From: Bacteroidales bacterium UBA5433
GTDB taxonomy: Bacteria > Bacteroidota > Bacteroidia > Bacteroidales > UBA932
DNA length: 64,000 nucleotides
Reading direction: 5' to 3'
NCBI GenBank assembly: GCA_002427525.1
Contig: DIRP01000012.1
Location: 50,413-114,412 of the forward strand
In this document: positions 32,690 through 41,589 of the stretch, piece after piece
How the letters are laid out: every line of letters starts with the position of its first letter
How positions within the stretch are numbered: position 1 is the first letter of the stretch
The notes under the pieces: model-generated
Told to the model about the DNA's origin: nothing
Seen by the model: the letters and a program-made list of their open reading frames with translations, nothing else
Database searches by the model: none
Translations under genes and position numbers: made by a program

Positions 32690-33610
32690 TTAAAAAACAG
32701 TGATTTTGAGATATTTTTTGGGGTTTTCGCTAATTAGACGGATGAGGGAGTCTGCTCTGGCTAGAACTCCATTTACAGCATGGTACAATTGAGGGTCAGA
32801 GGTAAGTTGGCCCAAAGAGCCTTCCGGGTCCTTCAGTTGGTCAATCAGTTCTTTTAAACCGTCCACAATACCGGTTATGTCTGTATCTTTCAGTTGAGAC
32901 GATATTCTTTCAAAATGTGCCAGGGTAGTGCTCAGTTGTTCTGCTGCCTGATTAAGTTCTGTAAGGAGCGTATCGGCTCCGGCTACAACACGGTTCACGG
33001 TACCTTTGTTGTAGCTCAGTGCATTAGTAAAGGTGTTGATATCTTTTAGGGAACCGTTCAAGTGTTCCAGTATTTCTTTTACACTGTCCCTGTTTTCATG
33101 ATCCAGGAATTGATTAAGCTGCAAAACAGCCTGGTCCAGATTGGACAGAAGTTCCGAAATACCATCTTTGAGCATGCCTATTTCATTTGTAAGCATACTG
33201 GTAAGATCACGTTGAACAGAAGAGGCCAGCGTATCTCCCGCATGGTGTATTCCGGGTTCGTTGCCCAGCAGCAGCTGCACGGCTTTACCTCCCAAAATGT
33301 CTGCACTGTATATTTCAGCTACAGTTCCTTTGGGCAGAGAGAACTCTTTTTTCAGTTTAATTTTTACAACCATCTGCCTGTTTTTCTGGTCAAATTGGAT
33401 TTTATCGATAGCTCCGGCTGTCAGACCTAATACAGAAACAGGACTTGTGGGTTCCAGGCCGGAGACATTGGGATAGACTGCGTAGTAAGTATTTGTTCCG
33501 CTAAAAAAATCATTGCCTTTCAGAAACTGAATGGTAAAGTACAAGGCTCCTATTACAATTAGTGAAAAAATGCCAATTTTCAGTTCACGGGTAATTTTTT
33601 TTCTTTTCAT
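32690..33610 (-). CDS. MlaD-like MCE-domain protein
   Basis: The 306-residue protein has one N-terminal membrane helix (about 12-30, LKIGIFSLIVIGALYFTIQF) followed by an MCE domain (about 38-115: YYAVYPNVSGLEPTSPVSVLGLTAGAIDKI and FSLPKGTVAEIYSADILGGKAVQLLLG). A long helical region follows (130-290), predicted to form coiled bundles. MCE proteins of this kind form hexameric rings or tubes that shuttle phospholipids between the membranes. No MlaE permease or MlaF ATPase is nearby. The amidase gene lies 3 bases upstream, a pairing common in Bacteroidota. Confidence 0.87.
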   Translation of the reverse strand: MKRKKITRELKIGIFSLIVIGALYFTIQFLKGNDFFSGTNTYYAVYPNVSGLEPTSPVSVLGLTAGAIDKIQFDQKNRQMVVKIKLKKEFSLPKGTVAEIYSADILGGKAVQLLLGNEPGIHHAGDTLASSVQRDLTSMLTNEIGMLKDGISELLSNLDQAVLQLNQFLDHENRDSVKEILEHLNGSLKDINTFTNALSYNKGTVNRVVAGADTLLTELNQAAEQLSTTLAHFERISSQLKDTDITGIVDGLKELIDQLKDPEGSLGQLTSDPQLYHAVNGVLARADSLIRLISENPKKYLKITVF

Positions 33611-33613
33611 ACT

Positions 33614-34732
33614 TTACTTATTAAGGGGAACAAGACGGCCGTCTTTCAGGGTTATTACAAAAGCATCCGGAAAAGAACCGGCTCTTAATGTATTACAATA
33701 GTTTTGCGCTTCCTTCAAATCTGCAAAATCTCCTAGAAAGTATTTGTATTTGTACAATTGGTCTTCGCAGACAATATGTTGTAATCCGGGGTAAGTTACT
33801 ACCAGGCTGTGGTCGGCAGCAAGTAGTGTTTTGGATGCGCCTACCTGTACATGGTACCGGAGTGCCGATGCGGCCGTAGGGCTTTCTGTTCCTGTTTCTA
33901 TTATTGTTTCTGTGTATTTACTATTTTCTGCATACGTTTTCATGTAGTTTTCAAACCCTTGAAAAAGTTGTTTGGCAATTTTTTTTTGTCCGTCTGCCGA
34001 ACCCAGCACTTTTCTATCCACAGAACTGTTCAGGAATCCGAGCTCTACCAGTATAGCAGGCATGGAGCAATAGGCCAGTACTACAAATCCGCCTTCTTTC
34101 ATACCTCTGTCTTTGTCTACACCCCGCAACGGTCCCTTACGCAGAGATTGCTGAATACAGCTTCCCAAAATTCGGGATTGACGCATGATGGCTTCTTTTT
34201 GAAAGTTGAAAACAATCATGGATTGGGGGTTGTCCGGATCAAACCCTTCGTATTTGGTTTTGTAATCTTCTTCAAATTTGATGACCTCGTTTTCTTTCAA
34301 AACCACATCATAACTCCCGTCCTTTCTTTGGCTTCTGTCCCCACCAAAAACCCACGTTTCCGGTCCAACGCCAAGGGTTGTACTTTTGCGCGCCGAGTTT
34401 ACGTGAATAGAGATAAACAAGTCTGCGTGGTGTTCAGAAGCCATAGTTCCACGTTTATCCAAACCTATGGCTACGTCTTTATCACGGGTATAAAGTACGG
34501 TGATTTCCGGATACCTGGCGTTGATTTCTTGTCCCAGGTACTTTGCTACGGCCAGGTTGATATCTTTTTCTCTTAGTTTTCTGTCCGGGCTTAAGGCTCC
34601 GGGATCCTTTCCTCCATGACCGGGATCCAGTACTATTTTGCGAATTACAGGACCTGAAAACACTTGTCCCATGGTGGCATGCGAATTGCAAAGACAGAAG
34701 AGGGCAACCAGTACGGGAATCAGTTTTTTCAT
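33614..34732 (-). CDS. N-acetylmuramoyl-L-alanine amidase with SPOR-like tail
   Basis: I start at the ATG at 34732 (372 residues), which gives a signal peptide (MKKLIPVLVALFCLCNSHA); the start at 34786 would run into lptD. The Amidase_3 zinc motifs are DPGHGGKDPGA (36-46), a downstream Glu, SIHVNSA, and VELGFLNS near the domain end. The C-terminal about 75 residues (YHVQVGASKT…, KYKYFLGDFADLKEAQNYCNTLR) resemble a SPOR peptidoglycan-binding domain. It cleaves the stem peptide from glycan strands in the periplasm, likely during division. It overlaps none of its neighbours and shares a 15-base divergent gap with lptD. Confidence 0.92.
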   Translation of the reverse strand: MKKLIPVLVALFCLCNSHATMGQVFSGPVIRKIVLDPGHGGKDPGALSPDRKLREKDINLAVAKYLGQEINARYPEITVLYTRDKDVAIGLDKRGTMASEHHADLFISIHVNSARKSTTLGVGPETWVFGGDRSQRKDGSYDVVLKENEVIKFEEDYKTKYEGFDPDNPQSMIVFNFQKEAIMRQSRILGSCIQQSLRKGPLRGVDKDRGMKEGGFVVLAYCSMPAILVELGFLNSSVDRKVLGSADGQKKIAKQLFQGFENYMKTYAENSKYTETIIETGTESPTAASALRYHVQVGASKTLLAADHSLVVTYPGLQHIVCEDQLYKYKYFLGDFADLKEAQNYCNTLRAGSFPDAFVITLKDGRLVPLNK

Positions 34733-34733
34733 A

Positions 34734-34741
34734 TATATTTG
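34734..34741 (+). promoter_or_regulatory. Candidate -7 box for lptD
   Basis: TATATTTG matches TAnnTTTG and ends 6 bases before the ATG at 34748, so transcription would start at or next to the start codon. It lies in the 15-base gap between divergent lptD and the amidase gene. Confidence 0.4.
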
Positions 34742-34747
34742 CAGTTT

Positions 34748-37516
34748 ATGTCTGCGGAAGGCAAAGATAAGAAAAGTATTTTGCATACGGTATGCTGTCT
34801 GGTATTCCTGCTACTGGGTACGCAATTTTTGCCGGGGCAGCAGAAACGCACCCTTGAAAATACTATTGCACCTGTAAGCGAGAAGTACAAAAATCGGTTG
34901 TACGCTCCGGCTTCATACAGGCCGGTGAAATCCCCTTTGTCTGAAATGTGGGAGAAGTTAAGCAAGTATACCGGAATGGAAAAAGCCGAGGTGGGGTTGT
35001 CGCAAATCGATTTGGACAGCCTGGCCCGGATGGACATGATCCGTTCACGTACCCAGCTGGACGCACCCGCTTTTTCTGTTGCCAGAGATTCTGTTGTGGA
35101 AGACTTTACGCAAGGGAAAACCATGTTGTATTATTACGGCGATGTAAAAGTTATTTACGGTAATATGGAAATAACGGCAGAATACATGGAGTACGATGCT
35201 GATGCCAGGACGGTGTTTGCAACCGGAGTAATTGATTCTCTGGGGACTATGCAAGGAAAACCTGTAATGAAAGAAGGGAACAACCAGTACGAGATGGAAT
35301 CTGTGTATTACAATTTTGGTTCCAAAAAAGCCCGTATTAACAATATGGTAACACAAGACGAACAAGGTTTTCTGCATGGGACAAGTTTGAAAAAAATGCC
35401 CGACAATTCCATAAACATCAAGGATGGGAAATATACTACCTGTGACGCCGAGCATCCACATTTTTATTTGCATATGACCAATGCCAAGATTACGACTGAT
35501 GATGACGGAAACGTGGCTCAGACTATTTTTGGTCCTTCCTATGTAGTTGTTGCAGACGTACCAACTCCCATTATTGTGCCTTTTGGCTTTGTACCCAAAC
35601 GTCCCGACCGGTCAGGCGGATTGCTTATTCCTACGTACGGAGAAGAGGTGGCTCGTGGTTTTTTTCTGAGGGATTTGGGCTACTATTTTGTCTTTGGAGA
35701 TTACCTGGACTTTTCTGTTACAGGTGACATTTACTCTATGGGTTCGTGGGGTGTGAAAGGAACTGCCCGTTACAAAAACAGGTATAAATACAACGGAGGA
35801 CTGAATGTCAATTATTCCAAAAATGTTACCGGGGAAAGGGGGTCGCCTGATTACAGCGAATCGGGTGACTTTTCTATTCGCTGGAACCATACGCAGGATC
35901 CGAAGAAACGACCGGGGACTTCTTTCAGCGCCTCGGTAAATTTTTCGAGCCCAACCAACAACCGGTACAACAGCCAGTCTATTGATGAAGCGCTGCAGTC
36001 ACAGACATCTTCCAGTATTTCTTATGCCAGAACTTTTGCCGGTACGCCATTCAACTTTTCCATAAACCTGCTGCACAGCCAGAATAACAGGGATTCTTCC
36101 TATGCCCTGACGTTGCCAAACATGACATTGACCATGAGCCGGATTAATCCGTTCAAACGTAAGGTTCAGGTAGGAAAGAAAAAATTTTACGAAGATATTA
36201 CCATCAGTTACAACACGGCCTTTCAGAACAAACTTAATTTTAAGGCGTCTCAGTTTGGAACACCTGATTTTTGGGACGATTTCAGAACGGGAATGCAGCA
36301 CAATTTTGCTATTGGGCTACCCAGTTTTACGTTGTTGAAATACCTAAACTTTACCCCTTCGGTCAGTTATGGTATGAACTGGCACTTTATGAGCGAAACA
36401 AGGGATTTTGACCCGGAAACCCAGAAAGTGGTCTCTGAACTGTCCAAGCCTTTTTCGGAATTTGGTGTTACCCAATCGTATTCCGGAGGGTTGTCCATGT
36501 CCACCCGTATATATGGGATGTTTAATTTCAAACCTACAGGAAAAGTGCGTGCCATACGGCACATGATGACCCCTTCGGTTGGGTTTAGCATTCGTCCGGA
36601 ACTGGGGACAAGAGCCAACGGATTTGTAACGCTTGATTATACAGACAGCCTGGGTAAGGAGCATACGGTGGAGTATAATAAATACAACAAATCTGTGTAC
36701 GGTCCACCCTCCAAAGGCCGTACGGCTGCTCTTAGTTTTTCTTTGGGTAACAATTTGGAAGCTAAAGTTTTCAATAAAAAAGATACTACAGAAAAGGGTG
36801 GGTTAAAAAAAGTAAAACTTATAGATAATTTGTCGCTGAGCGGTTCTTACAATTTTTTGGCAGATTCCATGAAACTTTCCAATATAAATGTGACGTTATC
36901 AACCTCTATATTTGAAAAGCTGGGAATAAATGCCAATGCGGTTTTTGATCCGTATGCAGTCAACGAGCGGGGACAGCGTATCAATACCCTTGCTCTGATT
37001 AGATCAGGCAGTCTGGCCAGATTGACTAACGCCAGTTTTTCTACTTCTTATTCGTTCAACGGGGGTGGTAAAGATTCCAAAAACAGTGCATACCAGCTAC
37101 TATATGAAGACCCTTATACGGGAGCTTATATTCCCGGCGGATGGGTGTATTACATGGATCCTGAAATTCCCTGGTCTGTTAATTTTAATTACAGTTTTTC
37201 CTATAACAAATCATACACTTACGCCAACGAAACACTTAATACCAACCACAACTTTACACAAACGCTTGGCTTTTCTGCACAGGTTAAGATTACAAAAGAT
37301 TTTAATATCAACCTGAGAAGCGGTTTGGATTTAATGAAATTTAAGCTTACTACAACCCAGTTGAGTGCCACGTACGACCTGCATTGCTTTCAGATTTCTT
37401 TTTCCTGGGTTCCTAACGGACAGTGGGAAAGCTGGAGTTTTCGCATAGCTGCCAAAGCTTCTGCTCTGGCAGATGTGCTTCAATACAAGAAATCTTCGAG
37501 TTACTGGGATAATTAA
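34748..37516 (+). CDS. lptD: LPS-assembly outer-membrane protein LptD-like
   Basis: The ATG at 34748 gives 922 residues with an N-terminal signal sequence (SILHTVCCLVFLLLGTQFLPG); the in-frame start at 34664 runs antisense through the amidase gene. The N-terminal part (about 100-260) is an OstA/jellyroll domain (MLYYYGDVKVIYGNMEITAEYMEYDA, FATGVIDSLGTMQGKPVM). The remainder is rich in beta-barrel patterns with alternating aromatics, ending in an amphipathic strand. LptD inserts LPS into the outer leaflet of the outer membrane. The long Bacteroidota version differs from the proteobacterial one, and LptE is not visible nearby. Confidence 0.88.
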   Translation: MSAEGKDKKSILHTVCCLVFLLLGTQFLPGQQKRTLENTIAPVSEKYKNRLYAPASYRPVKSPLSEMWEKLSKYTGMEKAEVGLSQIDLDSLARMDMIRSRTQLDAPAFSVARDSVVEDFTQGKTMLYYYGDVKVIYGNMEITAEYMEYDADARTVFATGVIDSLGTMQGKPVMKEGNNQYEMESVYYNFGSKKARINNMVTQDEQGFLHGTSLKKMPDNSINIKDGKYTTCDAEHPHFYLHMTNAKITTDDDGNVAQTIFGPSYVVVADVPTPIIVPFGFVPKRPDRSGGLLIPTYGEEVARGFFLRDLGYYFVFGDYLDFSVTGDIYSMGSWGVKGTARYKNRYKYNGGLNVNYSKNVTGERGSPDYSESGDFSIRWNHTQDPKKRPGTSFSASVNFSSPTNNRYNSQSIDEALQSQTSSSISYARTFAGTPFNFSINLLHSQNNRDSSYALTLPNMTLTMSRINPFKRKVQVGKKKFYEDITISYNTAFQNKLNFKASQFGTPDFWDDFRTGMQHNFAIGLPSFTLLKYLNFTPSVSYGMNWHFMSETRDFDPETQKVVSELSKPFSEFGVTQSYSGGLSMSTRIYGMFNFKPTGKVRAIRHMMTPSVGFSIRPELGTRANGFVTLDYTDSLGKEHTVEYNKYNKSVYGPPSKGRTAALSFSLGNNLEAKVFNKKDTTEKGGLKKVKLIDNLSLSGSYNFLADSMKLSNINVTLSTSIFEKLGINANAVFDPYAVNERGQRINTLALIRSGSLARLTNASFSTSYSFNGGGKDSKNSAYQLLYEDPYTGAYIPGGWVYYMDPEIPWSVNFNYSFSYNKSYTYANETLNTNHNFTQTLGFSAQVKITKDFNINLRSGLDLMKFKLTTTQLSATYDLHCFQISFSWVPNGQWESWSFRIAAKASALADVLQYKKSSSYWDN
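34762..34769 (-). promoter_or_regulatory. Candidate -7 box for the amidase gene
   Basis: The minus strand reads TATCTTTG, matching TAnnTTTG, about 30 bases before the amidase ATG at 34732. It lies inside the first codons of lptD, so the two divergent promoters would overlap. Confidence 0.4.
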
Positions 37517-37526
37517 AATTTTTACC

Positions 37527-37534
37527 TATATTTG
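37527..37534 (+). promoter_or_regulatory. Candidate -7 box for rho
   Basis: TATATTTG matches TAnnTTTG 53 bases before the rho ATG at 37588, just after the lptD stop. The leader would be about 48 bases. Confidence 0.45.
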
Positions 37535-37587
37535 CATCATCTTAGCTGCTTTTCACAGCTATTACCCACAGTTTTAACATATTTTGA

Positions 37588-39429
37588 ATGTACGACATTA
37601 TTGAGCTTAGCAACAAGGCTATGGAAGAGCTCCATAGAATTGCAGAGGCATTGGGTATCAAGAAATTGGAATCTTATGCAAAAAATGACCTGATTTATCA
37701 GATTTTAGATGTGCAAGCAGAGACAGGAGCTTCTGCTGCATCTGACAAGAATAATCCTAAAATAAAAACACAAGTTCCGAAACCGGCAAAAGATTCCAAA
37801 AACGTAAAGGAGACCCGGCCGGCAGAGCAAAAACCTGCCCCGGCAGCAAAGAAAGCTGCTGAGGATAAAAAACCTGCAGAAGACAAGAAACCTGCAGAAG
37901 ACAAGAAAGTAGTTGAGGATAAGAAGGCAGCTGATGCAAAGAAAGCGGCGGATGCAAAGAAGGCAGCTGATGCAAAAAAAGCTACTGACGCAAAGACTGC
38001 GGCAGAAGAGAAATCCGTTGCTGACGGCAAACCTGTTGCCGGAGCAAAGCCTGCTGAAGCAAAGCAAGCAGGAGGGGCAAAAGCAGAACAAAAAGGGCTT
38101 TTTGAGGAAGAAACTAAACCGGAGGCAACCTCGGCAAAACCGGAGGCTGATCCGGAAGTAAAGAAAGCCGTAAGACCCAGGGGAAGGCCCAGAAAAACAG
38201 AAGAACCCGAAAAGAAAGAAACAAAGAAAGAAGAGGAGTCAACAGGTGCTCGTCAAACGGGAACGCATGCCGGTCAGCCGCATCAGGAACCCGTAGCCAA
38301 GAAACCGGAATACGAAGGCGTGGTCAAAGCCATCGGTGTATTGGAAATGATGCCGGACGGATACGGATTCCTCCGTTCTTCTGATTACAACTACCTGAAT
38401 TCTCCGGATGATATTTACCTGTCTCAGCAACAAATCAAAATGTACGGGCTTAAGACCGGTGACACAGTAAGTGGAGAAATCCGGCCTCCCAAAGAAAACG
38501 AAAAGTTCTTTCCTTTGGTTAAGATTCATGAAATCAACGGACGCCATCCTGAATTTATTCGTGACAGGGTACCGTTTGATTTTTTGACGCCTCTTTTTCC
38601 GGATAAAAAATTTGATATTACTTCGAACAATCATAATACGTTGTCAAACAGGGTGGTGGACCTGTTTACACCTATCGGGAAAGGACAACGTGGGTTGATT
38701 GTGGCTCAGCCTAAAACCGGAAAGACCGTATTGCTGCAATCCCTGGCAAATGCTATAGCAGACAACAACCCCGAGGTATATATGATTGTTCTGCTCATTG
38801 ATGAACGTCCGGAAGAGGTGACCGATATGGCACGTAATGTAAAAGCCGAGGTGATTGCCTCTACCTTTGACGAATCTGCAGAACGTCACGTGAAAGTAGC
38901 CGGGATTGTTTTGGAGAAGGCAAAACGTTTGGTGGAATGCGGACACGATGTGGTTATTTTGCTGGATAGCATTACCCGTCTGGCAAGAGCCTTTAATACC
39001 GTTCAACCCGCCAGTGGTAAAGTTCTGAGCGGAGGAGTAGATGCCAACGCATTGCAAAAACCGAAACGATTCTTTGGGGCTGCCAGAAATATTGAGAACG
39101 GAGGATCGCTTACTATCCTGGCCACAGCTCTGATTGATACAGGCTCTAAGATGGATGAAGTGATTTTTGAGGAATTTAAAGGAACAGGTAATTTGGAATT
39201 GCAACTTGACAGGAAACTTTCCAACAAACGCATTTTCCCGGCTGTGGACGTAACGCTCAGTTCTACCCGGCGTGAAGATTTGCTCATGGATAAAGACAAA
39301 CTGAACCGTCTCTGGATTTTACGTAATTATCTGGCAGACATGAATTCCGTTGAAGCTATGGAGTTCATGAAAGACCGGTTGGTAAGAACGCAGGATAACG
39401 ATGAGTTTCTAATCACCATGAACCAATAA
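37588..39429 (+). CDS. rho: Transcription termination factor Rho with disordered insert
   Basis: The 613-residue protein starts with the Rho N-terminal helical domain (1-42). A roughly 190-residue low-complexity insert follows (45-240), rich in Lys, Ala, Glu and Asp. Within it are three PAEDKK units (95-107), four AADAKK-like units (114-137) and an AT-hook-like RPRGRPRK at 196-203. The CSD-like RNA-binding domain (about 245-320, MMPDGYGFLRS) and the hexameric ATPase follow, with Walker A AQPKTGKT, the Q-loop region and ILLDSITRLARAFN. Rho stops transcription of untranslated RNA. In Bacteroides thetaiotaomicron a similar Rho insert is known to drive condensate formation. Its end overlaps the convergent metal exporter by 17 bases. 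Confidence 0.97.
   Translation: MYDIIELSNKAMEELHRIAEALGIKKLESYAKNDLIYQILDVQAETGASAASDKNNPKIKTQVPKPAKDSKNVKETRPAEQKPAPAAKKAAEDKKPAEDKKPAEDKKVVEDKKAADAKKAADAKKAADAKKATDAKTAAEEKSVADGKPVAGAKPAEAKQAGGAKAEQKGLFEEETKPEATSAKPEADPEVKKAVRPRGRPRKTEEPEKKETKKEEESTGARQTGTHAGQPHQEPVAKKPEYEGVVKAIGVLEMMPDGYGFLRSSDYNYLNSPDDIYLSQQQIKMYGLKTGDTVSGEIRPPKENEKFFPLVKIHEINGRHPEFIRDRVPFDFLTPLFPDKKFDITSNNHNTLSNRVVDLFTPIGKGQRGLIVAQPKTGKTVLLQSLANAIADNNPEVYMIVLLIDERPEEVTDMARNVKAEVIASTFDESAERHVKVAGIVLEKAKRLVECGHDVVILLDSITRLARAFNTVQPASGKVLSGGVDANALQKPKRFFGAARNIENGGSLTILATALIDTGSKMDEVIFEEFKGTGNLELQLDRKLSNKRIFPAVDVTLSSTRREDLLMDKDKLNRLWILRNYLADMNSVEAMEFMKDRLVRTQDNDEFLITMNQ
37861..37998 (+). repeat. Lys/Ala/Asp hexapeptide-coding repeats in rho
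   Basis: In-frame 18-base units encode PAEDKK-like and then AADAKK-like hexapeptides, seven or so in a row, within the disordered insert of Rho. Copies are similar at DNA level, so unit number may vary between strains. Confidence 0.8.
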
Positions 39430-40480
39430 ACCGGATACCTGCTGTTACCAACAGCGCAAGAAAAATTTTTAAGGCTTTGGCAAGAACAAAGCCTTTTTTT
39501 GTTTCTGCCAGCAGGGGCAGCCCGGCATGGCCTTCCTGAACAATACTGTTGGCCAGAAGTATGCTGAAGGGAATGGTCCCTGTGGCAAAGAGGGTAACGA
39601 AAACAAGATGAGGACCCGAGGTGGGGATGATTCCAATCAAAATGGCCACTGATAAGACTACCCAGTATTGTTCGTTGATCCACCGGGTAATATCCAGATT
39701 CCCAACAAGAAAATGAATAACAAGCAATGTTCCAAAAGTCCATATCAGGATTTTTAGAAAATGGTGTTTTACAATATGGTTCCAGATATGTTCTTCAATA
39801 AAATGACGTGTTGAAAACAACGTAAAAATCAGGGTGATAAGTGATAATCCGGCGAAAATCAGGTTCAACCATTTTTCAGAAAAAATGGAATGGTGTAAGT
39901 GCTCATGACCGTGGTGCTCATGTTCCAGAAATCCGGCAGAAATGCCGATAATAAACACAAGCAATCCAAAAAGCAGGATCAGCCGCCTGGAACCCGGCCT
40001 TTTCAGGTTGTCACGCAAGTTTCCCCATACGCTCAAATGTTTATGATCTCCGTGTTCGGGTGTATGAATCTGGAACTTTTCCGGACAGCAGGGAGACAGG
40101 GCGTTGGGTACAAATTTATTGGTCAGCAAACCTGCCGCAATGGACAGTACAAAAAGAACTGCGAAAAGGATAAGGGCTTCTTTAGGTATGATGGCCAGCA
40201 TGAGAAAGGCCTCGTCACCGGCAGTTGCTACCATCATGGCAACTAGTGCTCCAAAGGAAATCAGATTGTGTGTATAGAGACTTACCACCACAAAACCCCC
40301 GCTGCACCCGGGCAGTACTCCCAGCAAGGCGGAAAGGATGATTTGCAGGAAGGGCTTGTTTTGTAACTTTTCCAAAGCAGATCCTTTGCTGGTGATGTTG
40401 ATGTATTCAATAAAAATCATCATCACAACCACAAGCCCGGTAATAAGAACACTCTGTTTGATGATTTCAAGTAACCACAT
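39413..40480 (-). CDS. Putative heavy-metal or manganese exporter, ~10 TM
   Basis: The 355-residue polytopic membrane protein matches the family of putative 10-TM metal or arsenic efflux permeases. Two helix groups flank a hydrophilic centre. The first half contains LLGVLPGCSGGFVVVSLYTHNLISFGALVAMMVATAGDEA, and the second repeats the idea with IGIIPTSGPHLVFVTLFATGTIPFSIL, indicating an internal inverted duplication. Two loops are rich in histidine (HTPEHGDHKHLS and EHEHHGHEHLHHS), suggesting zinc, manganese or similar metal binding. Substrate is inferred only. Its end overlaps rho. It is last in the group DUF1573-meaB-exporter on this strand. Confidence 0.82.
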   Translation of the reverse strand: MWLLEIIKQSVLITGLVVVMMIFIEYINITSKGSALEKLQNKPFLQIILSALLGVLPGCSGGFVVVSLYTHNLISFGALVAMMVATAGDEAFLMLAIIPKEALILFAVLFVLSIAAGLLTNKFVPNALSPCCPEKFQIHTPEHGDHKHLSVWGNLRDNLKRPGSRRLILLFGLLVFIIGISAGFLEHEHHGHEHLHHSIFSEKWLNLIFAGLSLITLIFTLFSTRHFIEEHIWNHIVKHHFLKILIWTFGTLLVIHFLVGNLDITRWINEQYWVVLSVAILIGIIPTSGPHLVFVTLFATGTIPFSILLANSIVQEGHAGLPLLAETKKGFVLAKALKIFLALLVTAGIRFIGSW

Positions 40481-40500
40481 AGGTTGTATGTTTAATGAAA

Positions 40501-41580
40501 TTACAAGAGTTTTAACAGTTCAGATGCAGCGCTGAATGAATCTGTTTTACCTTCCCTTACTTTTTTTTCCATTTCCGGTAATGCGTTTTTTATACGGGGA
40601 TTGTTATAAAAACGGGTCAGTAAATGGTCGTCTACACTCTCGCGCATCCAATGAACAGATTGCTCTGCGCGTTGTTTATAAAAGAATTTGTTGCCTTTAG
40701 TCAATTGCATGTATTCCTGAATGGTGGTGTATATCTTCTCCATTCCTGTATTTTCTAAAGAAGAAGCGGTGAGAACGGTAGGGGTCCAGCCCGAAGGACT
40801 GGATGGGAAGAGCTGCAGGGCTCCCTGATACAACACTTTGGCCTGCATGGCTTTTTCTATGTTGCTTCCGTCTGCTTTATGGATAACCAGCAGGTCGGAC
40901 ATTTCCATAATACCCCGCTTAATGCCCTGCAGACCGTCACCGGCACCGGTAAGCATAAGCAACAGAAAAAAGTCTGTCATGGAATGGACGGCGGTTTCAG
41001 ACTGGCCAACACCTACCGTTTCAATAAAAACCGTATCAAATCCGGCTGCTTCACAGAGGATTACAGATTCTCTGGTCTTGCGGGCAACGCCTCCCAGGGA
41101 GCCTCCGCTGGGAGATGGCCTGATAAATGCCCGGGGGTCGTTGGCCAACGTTTCCATACGGGTTTTATCTCCCAGAATACTTCCTTTAGTTTTCCCGCTG
41201 CTGGGGTCAATGGCAAGTACCGCCAACTTGTGTCCGACGCTTGTAAGATGCTTTCCAAAGGTTTCAATAAACGTACTTTTTCCAACACCCGGAACGCCGG
41301 TGATGCCAATTCTGATGGAATTACCTGAGTAGGGCAGGCAGGCAGAGATCAAATCCCCGGCTTTTTCCCTGTCTTTTTCCAGCGTGCTTTCTACCAGTGT
41401 AATGGCTTGCGCCAACAAGGGTGTGCTTCCGTTGCGGATTCCTTCAAGAAGAGCCGTTGTACTCAGGCTTTTCTCCGGTCTTTTTTTCAGGATTTGAAAA
41501 GCCCTGGGGTTAATTGCCGGAGGTTGCGCTATTCCTTTGTTCACAATTAAGGCAGAGTTGCTGTTCTTGGGGGAATCCAT
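40501..41580 (-). CDS. meaB: Methylmalonyl-CoA mutase-associated GTPase MeaB
   Basis: The 359-residue G3E GTPase has Walker A GVPGVGKS (95-102), Walker B-like VFIETVGVGQSE and the base-recognition motif VIHKADGSN. These match MeaB/ArgK chaperones that protect and reactivate the cobalamin-dependent methylmalonyl-CoA mutase. This points to a succinate-to-propionate route in the organism; the mutase genes are not in this window. It is followed by the metal exporter and preceded by a DUF1573 protein 9 bases away. Confidence 0.94.
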   Translation of the reverse strand: MDSPKNSNSALIVNKGIAQPPAINPRAFQILKKRPEKSLSTTALLEGIRNGSTPLLAQAITLVESTLEKDREKAGDLISACLPYSGNSIRIGITGVPGVGKSTFIETFGKHLTSVGHKLAVLAIDPSSGKTKGSILGDKTRMETLANDPRAFIRPSPSGGSLGGVARKTRESVILCEAAGFDTVFIETVGVGQSETAVHSMTDFFLLLMLTGAGDGLQGIKRGIMEMSDLLVIHKADGSNIEKAMQAKVLYQGALQLFPSSPSGWTPTVLTASSLENTGMEKIYTTIQEYMQLTKGNKFFYKQRAEQSVHWMRESVDDHLLTRFYNNPRIKNALPEMEKKVREGKTDSFSAASELLKLL

Positions 41581-41589
41581 GGTGGTTAT

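Noticed and set aside
37558..37566. TTACCCACA upstream of rho, one mismatch from a DnaA box
   Set aside because: It is single and imperfect, and lies 5 kb from dnaA; no cluster of boxes is present.
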